Below are positions 8,570 to 18,964 of a stretch of 64,000 nucleotides of DNA, one piece after another. Within the stretch, counting starts at the first letter, position 1. Every line of letters starts with the position of its first letter. The position numbers and the translations under genes are program-made. The DNA comes from Pseudaminobacter soli (ex Zhang et al. 2022) (GTDB taxonomy: Bacteria; Pseudomonadota; Alphaproteobacteria; Rhizobiales; Rhizobiaceae), in assembly GCF_014595955.1 (NCBI RefSeq), contig NZ_JABVCF010000004.1, positions 62,001 through 126,000 on the forward strand. Reading direction: 5' to 3'. The notes below the pieces were generated by a model, which saw only the letters and a program-made list of their open reading frames with translations, was not told the origin of the DNA and ran no database searches.

Positions 8570-9124
8570 TCACTTGATCTCCCACGTCGTGTTGTGCGGG
8601 ATGTCCATCGCGAAGTAGCCTCCAGCGGCCGCCAAAGTGGGCATGGGCTGGCAGGCAAAAGGCTCCTTTCCTGTGATGCCCTTGTACTTGCCGGTGCCGC
8701 CCGTGATGATGTGCGTGCCGCAGTTCATGTCCGCCTGGGCCTTGTCGATGTCGCGGGTGTCGAAGGTCGAGAAGATCTTGTCGCCGTCCTTATCGGCCAG
8801 CACGCAGGCGCCGTCGATGTACTTCTTCGGTCCTGAAGCGACGTTCAGCGCCGTGCAATGGGCCGACATCTTGTCGAACATTGGCTCGCCCTTCAGGTTC
8901 TGCGTCGTGCCGACGGCCTCCAGCGCGGTGGCGGTACCGAGATCGCCGAGGTCCATGGCCATTACGGGCCGGAAGATGAAGTGCGTCACGTAGGGCGTGG
9001 TCCCGCTCTTGGGAACCTGCTCGGCTGCAAACGCTCCGGGAACGAGAGCCAGGAGCGCACCAGAAACAAGCGCCGTCTTGGCAATTGCGCTGGCAGTGCC
9101 GGAAGTCCATGTCGAGAGTTTCAT
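8570..9124 (-). CDS. Secreted protein with allene-oxide-cyclase/dirigent-like features
   Basis: A 184-residue protein with a clear Sec signal peptide: residues 1-34, hydrophobic core SGALLALVPGAFA, cleavage probably after AFA. The mature part is beta-rich, with a GGTGKYKGITG segment resembling the GGTGxYxGAxG turn of allene oxide cyclase/dirigent barrels, and two or three Cys that could form disulfides. No function is known. A GGAGG site lies 6 bases before ATG 9124, which rules out the longer readings. It is divergent from another secreted protein gene across a 443-base gap. Confidence 0.7.
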   Translation of the reverse strand: MKLSTWTSGTASAIAKTALVSGALLALVPGAFAAEQVPKSGTTPYVTHFIFRPVMAMDLGDLGTATALEAVGTTQNLKGEPMFDKMSAHCTALNVASGPKKYIDGACVLADKDGDKIFSTFDTRDIDKAQADMNCGTHIITGGTGKYKGITGKEPFACQPMPTLAAAGGYFAMDIPHNTTWEIK

Positions 9125-9567
9125 TAGTATCCTCCATGCGTGGAGGCGGCGGCGCGAGGCCGATGCTCGGCCGCCGCGTGGGAGGCAGATCTGCCTGCGC
9201 TTGGGACATTCGATCAGGCCGGGTGCCGCATCGTTGGCCAGCGTCGATCGCCGCAGGAAAAGCGCTCGGCTTTCAAAGCGGCTGGAACAGGACTCGAACT
9301 TCGCTGGTGAAAAGCGGCACGTCAACGCTCCAGCGTAATCGACGCATGAGCAACTGCCTACCTCGGTACTATACCAGAATCGGCGGACCGGGCCACGCTT
9401 AACAGTGCTTTGTAGGCGTTTACACCGGCGCCTTCCCAGTGGTGCGGGGTCGGTTTCGTTGATCGATCGCGGCGCGAGTGGTACGGTTCCCCAATGGCAC
9501 GTGCGGATGGAAACGCGCCGCTGGCCAACATCATGCACGAAGACGAACTCGAACCGGGAGACATGCC
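9125..9567. other. 443-base gap between two divergent secreted-protein genes
   Basis: I see no convincing coding region here. It should hold both promoters. It includes a perfect 14-base palindrome, AGGCAGATCTGCCT at 9183-9196, about 60 bases upstream of the leftward gene, which could be an operator. GC-rich inverted segments near 9145-9175 may also fold. Nothing else is supported. Confidence 0.4.
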
Positions 9568-10113
9568 ATGACAAGGCTTCTAACGGTCGCTGCCCTATTG
9601 GCGGCGAGCAGTCTGGTTGCAATCGAGCGCGCGGCCGCCGTCGATGACGCCGCGTTGATCAAGAGCGCCGAATCCGCAGCACCGACCGCGGTTTCGAAGG
9701 GCGCGACCATCTACGCCGCGGATGAGAAAGGCAACATGCGGACCCTGCGGCAAGGCACCAACGGCTTCTGGTGCATGCCGGACAATCCCGCCTCGCCCGG
9801 CCCCGACCCGATGTGCGGCGACGCCAATGCGATGGAGTGGGCGCAGGCCTGGATGGGCAAGAAGGAGCCGCCCAAGGGCAAGGTCGGTTTCATGTACATG
9901 CTCGCCGGCGGCACCGACGCCAGCAACACCGACCCCTATGCGACCAAGCCGGACGCATCGAACAATTGGGTCGAGACCGGCCCCCACGTCATGATCGTTA
10001 ATGCCATGGACATGATGCAGGGCTATCCGGCGAACCCCAAGCCGGATACCTCCGCGCCCTATGTGATGTGGGCCGGCACGCCCTATGCCCATCTCATGAT
10101 CCCGGTGAAGTAA
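9568..10113 (+). CDS. Secreted hypothetical protein
   Basis: A 181-residue protein with a Sec signal peptide (MTRLLTVAALLAASSLVAIE, cleavage likely after AAA at about residue 24). The mature part is rich in Asp, Pro, Asn and Met, with WCMPDNPASPGPDPMC providing two Cys and a GPHVMIVNAMDMMQGYP segment. I do not recognise a characterised family, though similar short periplasmic proteins occur in Rhizobiales. ATG 9568 follows a GGGAG site at 7 bases, which sets the start inside a longer open frame from 9478. Confidence 0.75.
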   Translation: MTRLLTVAALLAASSLVAIERAAAVDDAALIKSAESAAPTAVSKGATIYAADEKGNMRTLRQGTNGFWCMPDNPASPGPDPMCGDANAMEWAQAWMGKKEPPKGKVGFMYMLAGGTDASNTDPYATKPDASNNWVETGPHVMIVNAMDMMQGYPANPKPDTSAPYVMWAGTPYAHLMIPVK

Positions 10114-10221
10114 CGGCGGGCGGTCTCTGTCGGAAGGAGCCCGGCGGGGCGCCGAACTCGGGTTGATAGCCAGCCCATGACCAAACGGGCACTGGATTTC
10201 GGGAAATGTGCTCAATCAAAT

Positions 10222-10264
10222 GCCCCCTCTCCGTCTCGGGCTTCGCCCACGACGGAGATGGGGC
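10222..10264. repeat. Long imperfect palindrome (RPE-like intergenic repeat)
   Basis: Bases 10222-10235 pair with 10251-10264 (13 of 14), and GGGC 10238-10241 pairs with GCCC 10245-10248 around a TTC loop. This makes an almost continuous 43-base hairpin between a secreted-protein gene and arfB. Such intergenic palindromes are common in Rhizobiales genomes. It could also end transcription of the upstream gene, but there is no T tract. Confidence 0.6.
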
Positions 10265-10349
10265 GACCGACGCGCTGACTTAGGCTCGTTGCCTTGGCGG
10301 TTCTCGGCCGCCCCTTTTCTTTTCATCTTCTTCGCGTCATGTCTGGCAT

Positions 10350-10787
10350 ATGAACCCAGACGGAACCATCGAGATCGCGGAGGGGGTGTTCATTCACCCC
10401 GACGACCTGGAGGAAAGTTTTATCCGCGCCTCCGGCCCTGGCGGGCAGAACGTCAACAAGGTGGCGACCGCCGTCCAACTGCGTTTCGACGCTGCCAAGG
10501 CACGCGGACTTCCCGAACGGGTGCGCGAGCGCGTCATCGCGCTTGCCGGGCAGCGTGCGACGAAGGATGGCGTCATCCTCATCGAGGCCGACCGTTTCCG
10601 CACCCAGGAACGCAATCGCGCCGATGCACGCGAGCGGCTTGCGGCACTGGTCGCCAAGGCGGCCGAGCCGCCGCCCCCGCCGCGCAAGCGCACCAGGCCA
10701 TCGAAAGGAGCGATCGAGCGCCGGCTGAAGACGAAGGCCGGTCGCTCCACCGTGAAGCGGCTGCGCGGCAAGGTGGACGCGGATTGA
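10350..10787 (+). CDS. arfB: Alternative ribosome-rescue factor B (peptidyl-tRNA hydrolase)
   Basis: A 145-residue ArfB (YaeJ). The catalytic SGPGGQNVNKVAT loop (GGQ at about residues 30-32) hydrolyses peptidyl-tRNA on stalled ribosomes. The C-terminal tail (RKRTRPSKGAIERRLKTKA onward, Lys/Arg-rich) is the part that enters the empty mRNA channel. This rescues non-stop complexes without tmRNA. The length and the basic tail distinguish it from full-length release factors. No strong ribosome-binding site is visible in front of ATG 10350. Confidence 0.93.
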   Translation: MNPDGTIEIAEGVFIHPDDLEESFIRASGPGGQNVNKVATAVQLRFDAAKARGLPERVRERVIALAGQRATKDGVILIEADRFRTQERNRADARERLAALVAKAAEPPPPPRKRTRPSKGAIERRLKTKAGRSTVKRLRGKVDAD

Positions 10788-10821
10788 CGTTTGGGCGCTG
10801 CGCTCCCCGGTTCTGTCCGGG

Positions 10822-11487
10822 TCAGCTTGCCGTCGACCACGCGAACCACACGGCCACTAGGCCGAGCAGCACCGAAAAGAGCCTTCGCGCCGTCCGTTCG
10901 CGCTTGGGATCGTTCAGGAAATTCTCTAACGTACCCGCGAGGCCTACGATGCCGGCGTGCACTGCCGTCGCGATCGTCACGGAGACAGCGCTCAGGACCA
11001 GCATCTGCGGCAAGGCCGGGCTGGCCCCGTCCAGGAACGTTGGCAGCACGGCGATATAGAAAACGGCTGCCTTCGGGTTGAGCAGGTTCGTCACCAAGCC
11101 GCGCCGGAAATAGCGTCCCTCCTCGGCTCCGGCCATTGAGACCTCGTTACTCGAGCGCCAGCCTTCCCAGGCAAGATAGAGTAGGAAGGCCACGCCGGCC
11201 CAGCGTAGTCCTTCATAGAGTAATGGGGACGCCTGCACGATCTCGGCCACCCCGAGCGCCGCCACGAAGCCGACGATCCCGAGCCCCAGCGCCACTCCAG
11301 CGACCGTGGCGAAGCCGGCGCGCCGGCCCTCGCTCGCCGCCACGATTGCGAGGTAGGACATGTTCGGGCCGGGCGTCAGTTCGATCAGGAGCGATGCGGT
11401 GGCGAAGGACAGAAGGGTCGGCAACCCGACCGGAAACCAGCCATCCAAGCTAATGCGCCTCGTCCCAGTTGTCCGCGGCCCGGGCAT
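10822..11487 (-). CDS. LysE/RhtB-family amino-acid exporter
   Basis: A roughly 200-220 residue inner-membrane protein of the LysE superfamily. The family signature is LIELTPGPNMSYLAIVAASEGRRAG near the N-terminus, and the later block is RGLVTNLLNPKAAVFYIAVLPTF. About six transmembrane helices are visible. It exports an amino acid or derivative; which one cannot be told. The start is uncertain. ATG 11487 has a GAGG site but lies inside the polA end. Family alignments suggest a start nearer the first helix, such as TTG 11448, directly after the polA stop. Either way it is probably co-transcribed with polA. Confidence 0.85.
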   Translation of the reverse strand: MPGPRTTGTRRISLDGWFPVGLPTLLSFATASLLIELTPGPNMSYLAIVAASEGRRAGFATVAGVALGLGIVGFVAALGVAEIVQASPLLYEGLRWAGVAFLLYLAWEGWRSSNEVSMAGAEEGRYFRRGLVTNLLNPKAAVFYIAVLPTFLDGASPALPQMLVLSAVSVTIATAVHAGIVGLAGTLENFLNDPKRERTARRLFSVLLGLVAVWFAWSTAS

Positions 11488-14374
11488 CCACCCTCAGCGG
11501 CACGGCCAGCGAGACCGCCGGCATCGCCGCGTTCTCCATCACTTCGCGGATGACCGGTAGCGTCGCCTCGACCTCTGCCTCCGCCGTCTCGAACACAAGC
11601 TCGTCGTGCACCTGCAGGAGCATGCGCGCCGAAAGCCCCGCCTTGGCGAGGGCGCCGTCCATGCGGATCATGGCGCGGCGGATGATGTCGGCCGCCGAGC
11701 CCTGGATCGGCGCGTTGATCGAGGCTCGCTCGTTGAAGGCGCGGATCGACGGGTTCGACGCCCGGATCTCCGGATAGTGGATGCGCCGCCCGAAGATCGT
11801 CTCGACATAGCCCCTGTCGCGCGCCATCTGCTTGCGGCTCTCCATGTAGTCGCGGATGCCGGGGAAGCGTTCGAAATAGCGCTTGATGTAGTCGCCGGCC
11901 TCCGAGCGCTCGATCGACAGCTGGTTGGCGAGGCCGAAGGCCGAAATGCCGTAGATGATGCCGAAGTTGATTGCCTTGGCCCGCCGCCGCACCTCCGACG
12001 GCATGCCCTCGACTGGTACGCCGAACATCTCGGAGGCGGTCATCGCATGGATGTCGACGCCGTCGGCGAAGGCCTGCCTGAGTTGCGGGATGTCGGCGAT
12101 GTGGGCCAGAACGCGCAGCTCGATCTGGCTGTAGTCGGCCGAGATCAGCTTGTTGCCCTTCTCGGCGATGAAGGCGGTGCGGATGCGCCGGCCCTCCGCC
12201 GTGCGGATCGGGATGTTCTGCAGGTTGGGCTCGGAGGAGGAGATGCGACCCGTCGGCGTCGAGGCGAGCGCGTAGGAGGTGTGCAGCCGCCTGGTGTCGG
12301 GGTTGATGTATTCCGGAAGCGCGTCGGTATAGGTCGACTTCAGCTTGGTGATCTGGCGCCAGTCGACGATGCGGCGCGGCAGCTCGTGCCCCTCCGCCGC
12401 AAGTTCCTCCAGCAGCTGCGCTGTCGTTGACCACTGTCCGGACTTGGTCTTGCTGCCGCCCGGCAATCCCATCTTGCCGAACAGGATGTCGCCCAGTTGC
12501 TTCGGCGAGCCGATGGTGAAGCGCTCGCCGGCGGCCTGGTAGACATCCTCCTCGAGTGCGGCGGCGCGCTGCGCGAACTCGCCTGACAGGCGCGACAGCA
12601 TCTGCCGGTCGACCGAGATGCCGCGCTCTTCCATCCTGGCCAGCACCGGCACCAGCGGCCGCTCGAGCCGCTCGTAGACGGAGACCAACCCGTTGGTGGC
12701 AAGCCGCGGCTTCAGCACCTGCCAGACCCGCATCGCGATGTCGGCGCCTTCGGTGGCGTAGGTCGTCGCCCGCTCGACATCGACGAGATCGAAGGTCACC
12801 AGGTTCCTGCCCGAGCCGACGATATCCTTGAACGGGATCATGAAGTGGCCGAACCAGCGCTCCGCCAGCGCCTCTAGTGTATGCGCCCCGGTGTTAGCGC
12901 CGAGCACGTAGGAAATCAGCATTGTGTCATCGATCGGCGCGACATCGATGCCGTGGCGGCTGAGCAGCAACCAGTCATATTTGAAGTCGTGCCCGACCTT
13001 GAGCACGGAGGGATCGGTGAGCAGCGGTTTCAGCGCGGCCAGCGCGTCCTCCAGCGCCACCTGGTTGTCGACGCGGCCGGCGCCGAGCAGGTCGTCAGCG
13101 CTGGAGCGGTGGCCGAGCGGTACGTAGGCGGCGCGGCCGGGGCGTAGCGCAAGGGCCACGCCGACCAACTCGGCCCGCATCGGATCGAGCGAGGTCGACT
13201 CCGTGCGGAACGACATGAACCCGGTCTCCCGCGCCTCGGCGATCCATTCGTTGAGGGTCGCGAGGTCGCGGATGCAGTCGTACTTGCGGTCGTCGATGCG
13301 GACCGTGGAGGCCGCCTCGGCGCGCGCCTGGGCGAGTGTGGCCGGTGAAGGGCCGGTTTCGCCCGGCTTGGCGTAGTGGGCCTCTGCGGCGGGGCCCGAT
13401 GGCGCGGCGGGCTCCAAGTCCGGTCCATGCGCCTCCGCCCCATGCTGGACGCGGATCGACGCGGCCCCGATCGCGCTTGCATCCGCCCCGGTCGCTTCGG
13501 CGACGCGGCGTGTCAGCGAGTTGAATTCCATGCCCTTCAGGAATGAGATCAGCCGCGGACCGTCCGGCGGCTGCAGGACGAGGTCATCGAAACCTTCGGT
13601 GACCGGCACGTCGTTCTTCAGGCGCACGAGGTCGCGGGAGATGCGCGCCTTCTCGGCATTGTCGATGATCGACTGTCGCCGCTTCTCTTGCTTGATCTCT
13701 GCAGCCCGTTCCAAAAGAGTGTCGAGATCGCCGAACTGCTCCAGCAATTGCGCGGCCGTCTTCGGCCCGATGCCGGGCACGCCGGGCACGTTGTCGATGG
13801 AGTCGCCGGTCAGCGCCTGCAGGTCGATCATCTTCTCGGGCGGTACGCCCCACTTCTCGATCACCTCGGGGATGCCGATCTGCCGGTCCTTCATCGGGTC
13901 GTACATCGACACCGTCGGGCCGACGAGTTGCATCAGGTCCTTGTCGGAGGAGATGATGGTGGTGTCCCCGCCAGCCTCGCAGGCTAGCCGGCAATAGGTG
14001 GCGATCAGGTCGTCCGCCTCGAAACCCTCCATCTCCAGGCAGGGCAGGTGGAAGGCGCGTGTCGCCTCGCGGATCAGCCCGAATTGCGGGATGAGGTCGT
14101 CGGGCGGCGCCGAGCGGTTCGCCTTGTATTCGGCGTAGAGCTCATTGCGGAAGGTTTTTGACGAATAGTCGAAGATGACCGCGAAATGCGTCGGCGTGAT
14201 GCCTACATCCGTGTCGCGGGCGTCGCGCATCAGCTTCCAGAGCATGTTGCAGAAGCCCGACACCGCTCCGACCGGCAGCCCGTCCGACTTGCGGGTCAGC
14301 GGCGGCAGCGCGTGATAGGCGCGGAAGATGTAGCCGGAGCCGTCGACGAGGAAGAGATGATCGCCCTTTTTCAT
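11450..14374 (-). CDS. polA: DNA polymerase I
   Basis: Family A polymerase for Okazaki fragment processing and repair. The 974 residues hold an N-terminal 5'-3' FEN-type nuclease (LVDGSGYIFRAYHALPPL, FEADDLIATY, SSDKDLMQL, PGVPGIGPKTA), a 3'-5' exonuclease-like domain (about 365-560), and the polymerase with motif A SADYSQIELRVLAHIAD, motif B RRRAKAINFGIIYG and motif C LLQVHDELVFE. The proofreading site looks damaged: Exo I reads FRTES (usual FDTET, Asp to Arg) and the Exo III motif YATEG ends in Gly instead of Asp, while the Exo II Asp remains. The start is the Met before KKGDHLFLVDGSG rather than the upstream Met at 14410. Confidence 0.95.
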   Translation of the reverse strand: MKKGDHLFLVDGSGYIFRAYHALPPLTRKSDGLPVGAVSGFCNMLWKLMRDARDTDVGITPTHFAVIFDYSSKTFRNELYAEYKANRSAPPDDLIPQFGLIREATRAFHLPCLEMEGFEADDLIATYCRLACEAGGDTTIISSDKDLMQLVGPTVSMYDPMKDRQIGIPEVIEKWGVPPEKMIDLQALTGDSIDNVPGVPGIGPKTAAQLLEQFGDLDTLLERAAEIKQEKRRQSIIDNAEKARISRDLVRLKNDVPVTEGFDDLVLQPPDGPRLISFLKGMEFNSLTRRVAEATGADASAIGAASIRVQHGAEAHGPDLEPAAPSGPAAEAHYAKPGETGPSPATLAQARAEAASTVRIDDRKYDCIRDLATLNEWIAEARETGFMSFRTESTSLDPMRAELVGVALALRPGRAAYVPLGHRSSADDLLGAGRVDNQVALEDALAALKPLLTDPSVLKVGHDFKYDWLLLSRHGIDVAPIDDTMLISYVLGANTGAHTLEALAERWFGHFMIPFKDIVGSGRNLVTFDLVDVERATTYATEGADIAMRVWQVLKPRLATNGLVSVYERLERPLVPVLARMEERGISVDRQMLSRLSGEFAQRAAALEEDVYQAAGERFTIGSPKQLGDILFGKMGLPGGSKTKSGQWSTTAQLLEELAAEGHELPRRIVDWRQITKLKSTYTDALPEYINPDTRRLHTSYALASTPTGRISSSEPNLQNIPIRTAEGRRIRTAFIAEKGNKLISADYSQIELRVLAHIADIPQLRQAFADGVDIHAMTASEMFGVPVEGMPSEVRRRAKAINFGIIYGISAFGLANQLSIERSEAGDYIKRYFERFPGIRDYMESRKQMARDRGYVETIFGRRIHYPEIRASNPSIRAFNERASINAPIQGSAADIIRRAMIRMDGALAKAGLSARMLLQVHDELVFETAEAEVEATLPVIREVMENAAMPAVSLAVPLRVDARAADNWDEAH

Positions 14375-14492
14375 GGGCCAAGCCGTAGCGCGCGGGCTCA
14401 CGCCTGACAATGGTGAAGCGCCTCGTCTTCAGCCACACCCTGACAGCTCATACATCTCACGCGTTTGTTACAAAGATGTAATATTCGTGCCC

Positions 14493-14521
14493 TTGAATCC
14501 CCCCATTTCTGGGACCAAATT
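14493..14521 (+). promoter_or_regulatory. Possible promoter of the small-RNA candidate
   Basis: TTGAAT (14493-14498) and CAAATT (14516-14521) are separated by 17 bases, resembling a weak sigma-70 promoter. It would start transcription near 14528, just ahead of the hairpin array at 14530-14664. The match is modest. Confidence 0.35.
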
Positions 14522-14527
14522 CTGGGC

Positions 14528-14665
14528 ATCGGCAGTTTTTGCCGGGTCCGGCTGAAGGCCCGTCCCCCGCCTAACCGGACCGTGCGGCAGCCCCTCCCCC
14601 TCTCCGGGCTGCCGCATATTTCAGAAAGGCCGCCGTGGTTCCCCTCCACCACGGCGGCATTTTTG
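14528..14665 (+). ncRNA. Candidate trans-acting small RNA with C-rich hairpin loops
   Basis: No reading frame fits this stretch. It folds into a small hairpin (CGGCA 14530-14534 with TGCCG 14540-14544) and then three large stem-loops. The first is GGTCCGG 14545-14551 with CCGGACC 14575-14581. The second is a perfect 10-base stem, 14584-14593 with 14606-14615. The third is a perfect 11-base stem, 14629-14639 with 14648-14658, followed by five Ts. The loops are C-rich: GTCCCCCGCC in the first, CTCCCCCTCTCC in the second and TCCCCTCC in the third, complementary to Shine-Dalgarno sequences. This resembles the alphaproteobacterial small RNAs with anti-SD loops (the alpha-r14 and 'cuckoo' types). 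The T tract fixes the plus strand. The family assignment is inference. Confidence 0.6.
14629..14664 (+). terminator. Rho-independent terminator of the small-RNA candidate
   Basis: A perfect 11-base stem (14629-14639 with 14648-14658) with an 8-base loop, then A and TTTTT at 14660-14664. It faces rightward and has no protein gene upstream on that strand, which is why an RNA gene is inferred. Confidence 0.8.
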
Positions 14666-14853
14666 TGACTGGGAATCTCCGTCACATTCTCCCCTGCCCG
14701 TATTTCTTTCGAACGGCTTCGTTCTGCAGAGGCTCGTCCCTACCTAGCATTTGGGGCGACAAGGGCGTGTCAAGTTGAGCCGCAACAAACCGCCTTCCCG
14801 TTCTTGGATTCAACCATTAGGGTCGCGCGCGCAGAATCGAAAGGCCGCCAAAA

Positions 14854-16239
14854 ATGTCCGCGCTTGCTCCCGTCCTCGCCCGTCTCGATGCCGATCTCGG
14901 TGCCAGCCTGGAGCGGCTTTTCTCGCTGATCCGCATCAAGTCGATCTCGACCGATCCGGCCTATGCGGACGAATGCCGCCGCGCCGCCGAGTGGCTGGTG
15001 GCCGACCTCAAGTCCATCGGTTTCGACGCCAGCGTCCGCGACACGCCCGGCCACCCGATGGTGGTGGCGCATCACGACGGGCCGGCCGGCGCCCCGCATC
15101 TTCTCTTCTACGGCCACTACGACGTGCAGCCGGTCGACCCGGTGGAGTTGTGGCATGACGATCCCTTCGCCGCGTCGGTCAAGGAGATCGAGCCCGGCCG
15201 AAAGGTGATCACCGGGCGCGGCTCGGCGGACGACAAGGGCCAGCTAATGACCTTCGTCGAGACTTGCCGCGCCTGGAAGGCGGTGCACGGCTCGCTGCCC
15301 TGCCGGGTCACCATCCTCTTCGAGGGCGAGGAGGAATCCGGCTCGGCCTCGCTGAAGCCTTTCCTGACTGCCAATGCCGAAGAGCTCAAGGCCGATTTCG
15401 CGCTGGTTTGCGACACAGGCATGTGGAACCGCGAGACGCCGGCCATCTGCGTCGGCCTGCGCGGTCTGGTCGGCGAGGAGATCGTCGTCAAGGCGGCCAA
15501 TCGCGACCTGCATTCGGGCGAGTTCGGCGGCGCGGCCGCCAATCCGGTCCGCATCCTGGCAAAGGTGCTCGCCGACATCCACGATGCGAACGGCCGGGTC
15601 ACCATTCCCGGCTTCTATGACGGAGTCGAGGAGACGCCTTCACAGGTCCTCCAATCCTGGGAGACGCTCGGCGAGACGGCCGAGAGTTTTCTGGGGCCGA
15701 TCGGCCTCTCGCAGCCGGTCGGAGAGAGGGGGAGGACCGTGCTGGAGATGGTCTGGGCACGGCCGACCGCCGAGTTCAATGGAATCTCCGGCGGCTATAC
15801 CGGCAAGGGTTTCAAGACCGTGATCGCGGCCGAGGCCTCCGCAAAGGTGTCGTTCCGCCTCGTCCACAGCCAAGACCCGGCAAAAATCCGCGAAGCGTTC
15901 CGGGCGTTCGTGCGCGAGCGCATCCCGGCCGATTGCTCGGTCGAATTCCATCCGCACGGCGGCTCGCCGGCGATCCAACTCTCCTACGACGCGCCGTTCC
16001 TGGCCAAGGCCAAGCAGGCGCTCTCCGACGAGTGGCCGAAGGAGGCGGTCCTGCTTGCGATGGGCGGCTCGATCCCGATCGTCGGCAACTTCCAGCACAT
16101 GCTCGGCATGAAGTCGCTGCTGGTCGGCTTCGGGCTCTCCGACGACCGCATCCATTCGCCGAACGAGAAGTACGACCTTGCCTCATTCCACAAGGGCCAG
16201 CGCTCCTGGGCCCGCATCCTCGACGCGCTGACGCAATAG
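14854..16239 (+). CDS. M20-family metallopeptidase (dipeptidase)
   Basis: A 461-residue zinc hydrolase of the M20/M25/M40 family. Metal and catalytic motifs are visible in order: LLFYGHYDVQPVDP (His and Asp), GRGSADDKGQLM (bridging Asp), LFEGEEESGSASL (catalytic Glu and metal Glu), and LHSGEFGGAAANPV at the dimerisation lid. A C-terminal His segment, SDDRIHSPNEKYD, is the last zinc ligand region. Such enzymes split dipeptides or related amides in the cytoplasm; the exact substrate is not predictable. It is a separate gene from dapE at the left edge. The transcription unit appears to be a single gene. Confidence 0.9.
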   Translation: MSALAPVLARLDADLGASLERLFSLIRIKSISTDPAYADECRRAAEWLVADLKSIGFDASVRDTPGHPMVVAHHDGPAGAPHLLFYGHYDVQPVDPVELWHDDPFAASVKEIEPGRKVITGRGSADDKGQLMTFVETCRAWKAVHGSLPCRVTILFEGEEESGSASLKPFLTANAEELKADFALVCDTGMWNRETPAICVGLRGLVGEEIVVKAANRDLHSGEFGGAAANPVRILAKVLADIHDANGRVTIPGFYDGVEETPSQVLQSWETLGETAESFLGPIGLSQPVGERGRTVLEMVWARPTAEFNGISGGYTGKGFKTVIAAEASAKVSFRLVHSQDPAKIREAFRAFVRERIPADCSVEFHPHGGSPAIQLSYDAPFLAKAKQALSDEWPKEAVLLAMGGSIPIVGNFQHMLGMKSLLVGFGLSDDRIHSPNEKYDLASFHKGQRSWARILDALTQ

Positions 16240-16263
16240 GGCGGTGGGCTGGGGCTGCGGATC

Positions 16264-17874
<1,611 letters not shown>

Positions 17875-18240
17875 TTTCTACCCTCTTCTTCGGTGTGTCG
17901 TTTGACCGCGCGAATACTTTTCCCAAACGGCACCGCGCTTCCGGCGCATTCAGCCGATCTCGGCCAAAAGGGAAACGGGAACGATAATTAAATCAAGTGA
18001 TTAATCGATTTAGGGATTTTGAAATCGTTTAAATCGGTTCCAATTGAAATGGGTGGATGAACAACTTAGGTGGTTGACATGCGCGCCTCTTTTGCGGAGG
18101 TGCGGCCGAATCGACGGTTGCGCCGAAGCGCTCATCGTGAGATTGGAGGAAATCAACGCCACATTTTGTACTCAATTTGTACGCCATTAGCCTGACCTCT
18201 TTGCAGGAAGGGACGCCGGCACATGAGGGAGCCACCTGAT
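17875..18240. promoter_or_regulatory. pckA-chvI divergent control region
   Basis: A 366-base gap, AT-rich in the middle. TTAATCGATTTA at 18001-18012, AAATCGTTT at 18022-18030 and AAATCGGTT at 18031-18039 share an ATCG core as in LacI-family operators. They lie about 125-165 bases upstream of pckA. Nearer chvI, two direct TTTGTAC repeats (18165-18171 and 18176-18182, 11 bases apart) have the one-helical-turn spacing usual for OmpR-family regulators such as ChvI. No reading frame here is convincing. Confidence 0.5.
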
Positions 18241-18942
18241 ATGGCAACGATCGCCCTAGTTGATGACGACCGTAATATCCTGACGTCTGTTTCGATTGCT
18301 TTGGAGTCGGAGGGTTATCGGGTCGAGACCTACACCGATGGTGCATCGGCCCTGGAAGGATTTGCGTCGCGGCCACCAAATCTTGCCATCCTCGACATCA
18401 AGATGCCACGCATGGACGGGATGGAACTGCTGCGCCGGCTGCGCCAGAAAACCGACCTGCCCGTCATCTTCCTGACCTCCAAGGATGACGAGATCGACGA
18501 GCTCTTCGGCCTGAAGATGGGCGCCGACGATTTCATCCGCAAACCGTTCTCGCAGCGGCTGCTCGTCGAACGGGTGCGCGCGGTGCTTCGCCGCGCCAGC
18601 GCTCGCGAAGCGGCCGCCAAGGCTCCCACCCAGCAGTCCAAGTCGCTGGAGCGCGGTCAGTTGGTGATGGACCAGGAGCGTCATACCTGCACCTGGAAGG
18701 GCGAGCCGGTAACGCTTACGGTCACCGAGTTCCTCATCCTCCATTCGCTCGCGCAGCGTCCGGGCGTCGTCAAGAGCCGTGACGCGCTCATGGATTCCGC
18801 TTATGATGAGCAGGTCTACGTCGACGACCGGACGATCGACAGCCACATCAAGCGGCTGCGCAAGAAGTTCAAGGCGGTCGACGAAGAGTTCGAGATGATC
18901 GAGACTCTCTATGGGGTTGGGTACCGTTTCCGCGAGGCCTGA
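18241..18942 (+). CDS. chvI: Response regulator ChvI (OmpR family)
   Basis: Transcription factor of the ChvG-ChvI envelope/acid-stress system. The receiver domain starts [12 protein letters not shown]; the phosphorylated Asp lies in [16 protein letters not shown], with the later Thr (FLTSKDDE) and Lys (FIRKPFSQ). The C-terminal winged-helix domain contains [18 protein letters not shown] and [16 protein letters not shown]. Length is 233 residues. Met 18223 is also possible, but homologues start at the [10 protein letters not shown] Met and GAGGGAG lies in front of it. The sensor gene chvG follows after 22 bases. Confidence 0.95.
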   Translation: MATIALVDDDRNILTSVSIALESEGYRVETYTDGASALEGFASRPPNLAILDIKMPRMDGMELLRRLRQKTDLPVIFLTSKDDEIDELFGLKMGADDFIRKPFSQRLLVERVRAVLRRASAREAAAKAPTQQSKSLERGQLVMDQERHTCTWKGEPVTLTVTEFLILHSLAQRPGVVKSRDALMDSAYDEQVYVDDRTIDSHIKRLRKKFKAVDEEFEMIETLYGVGYRFREA

Positions 18943-18964
18943 GCCCGACAAGGGCCCAAACTGA

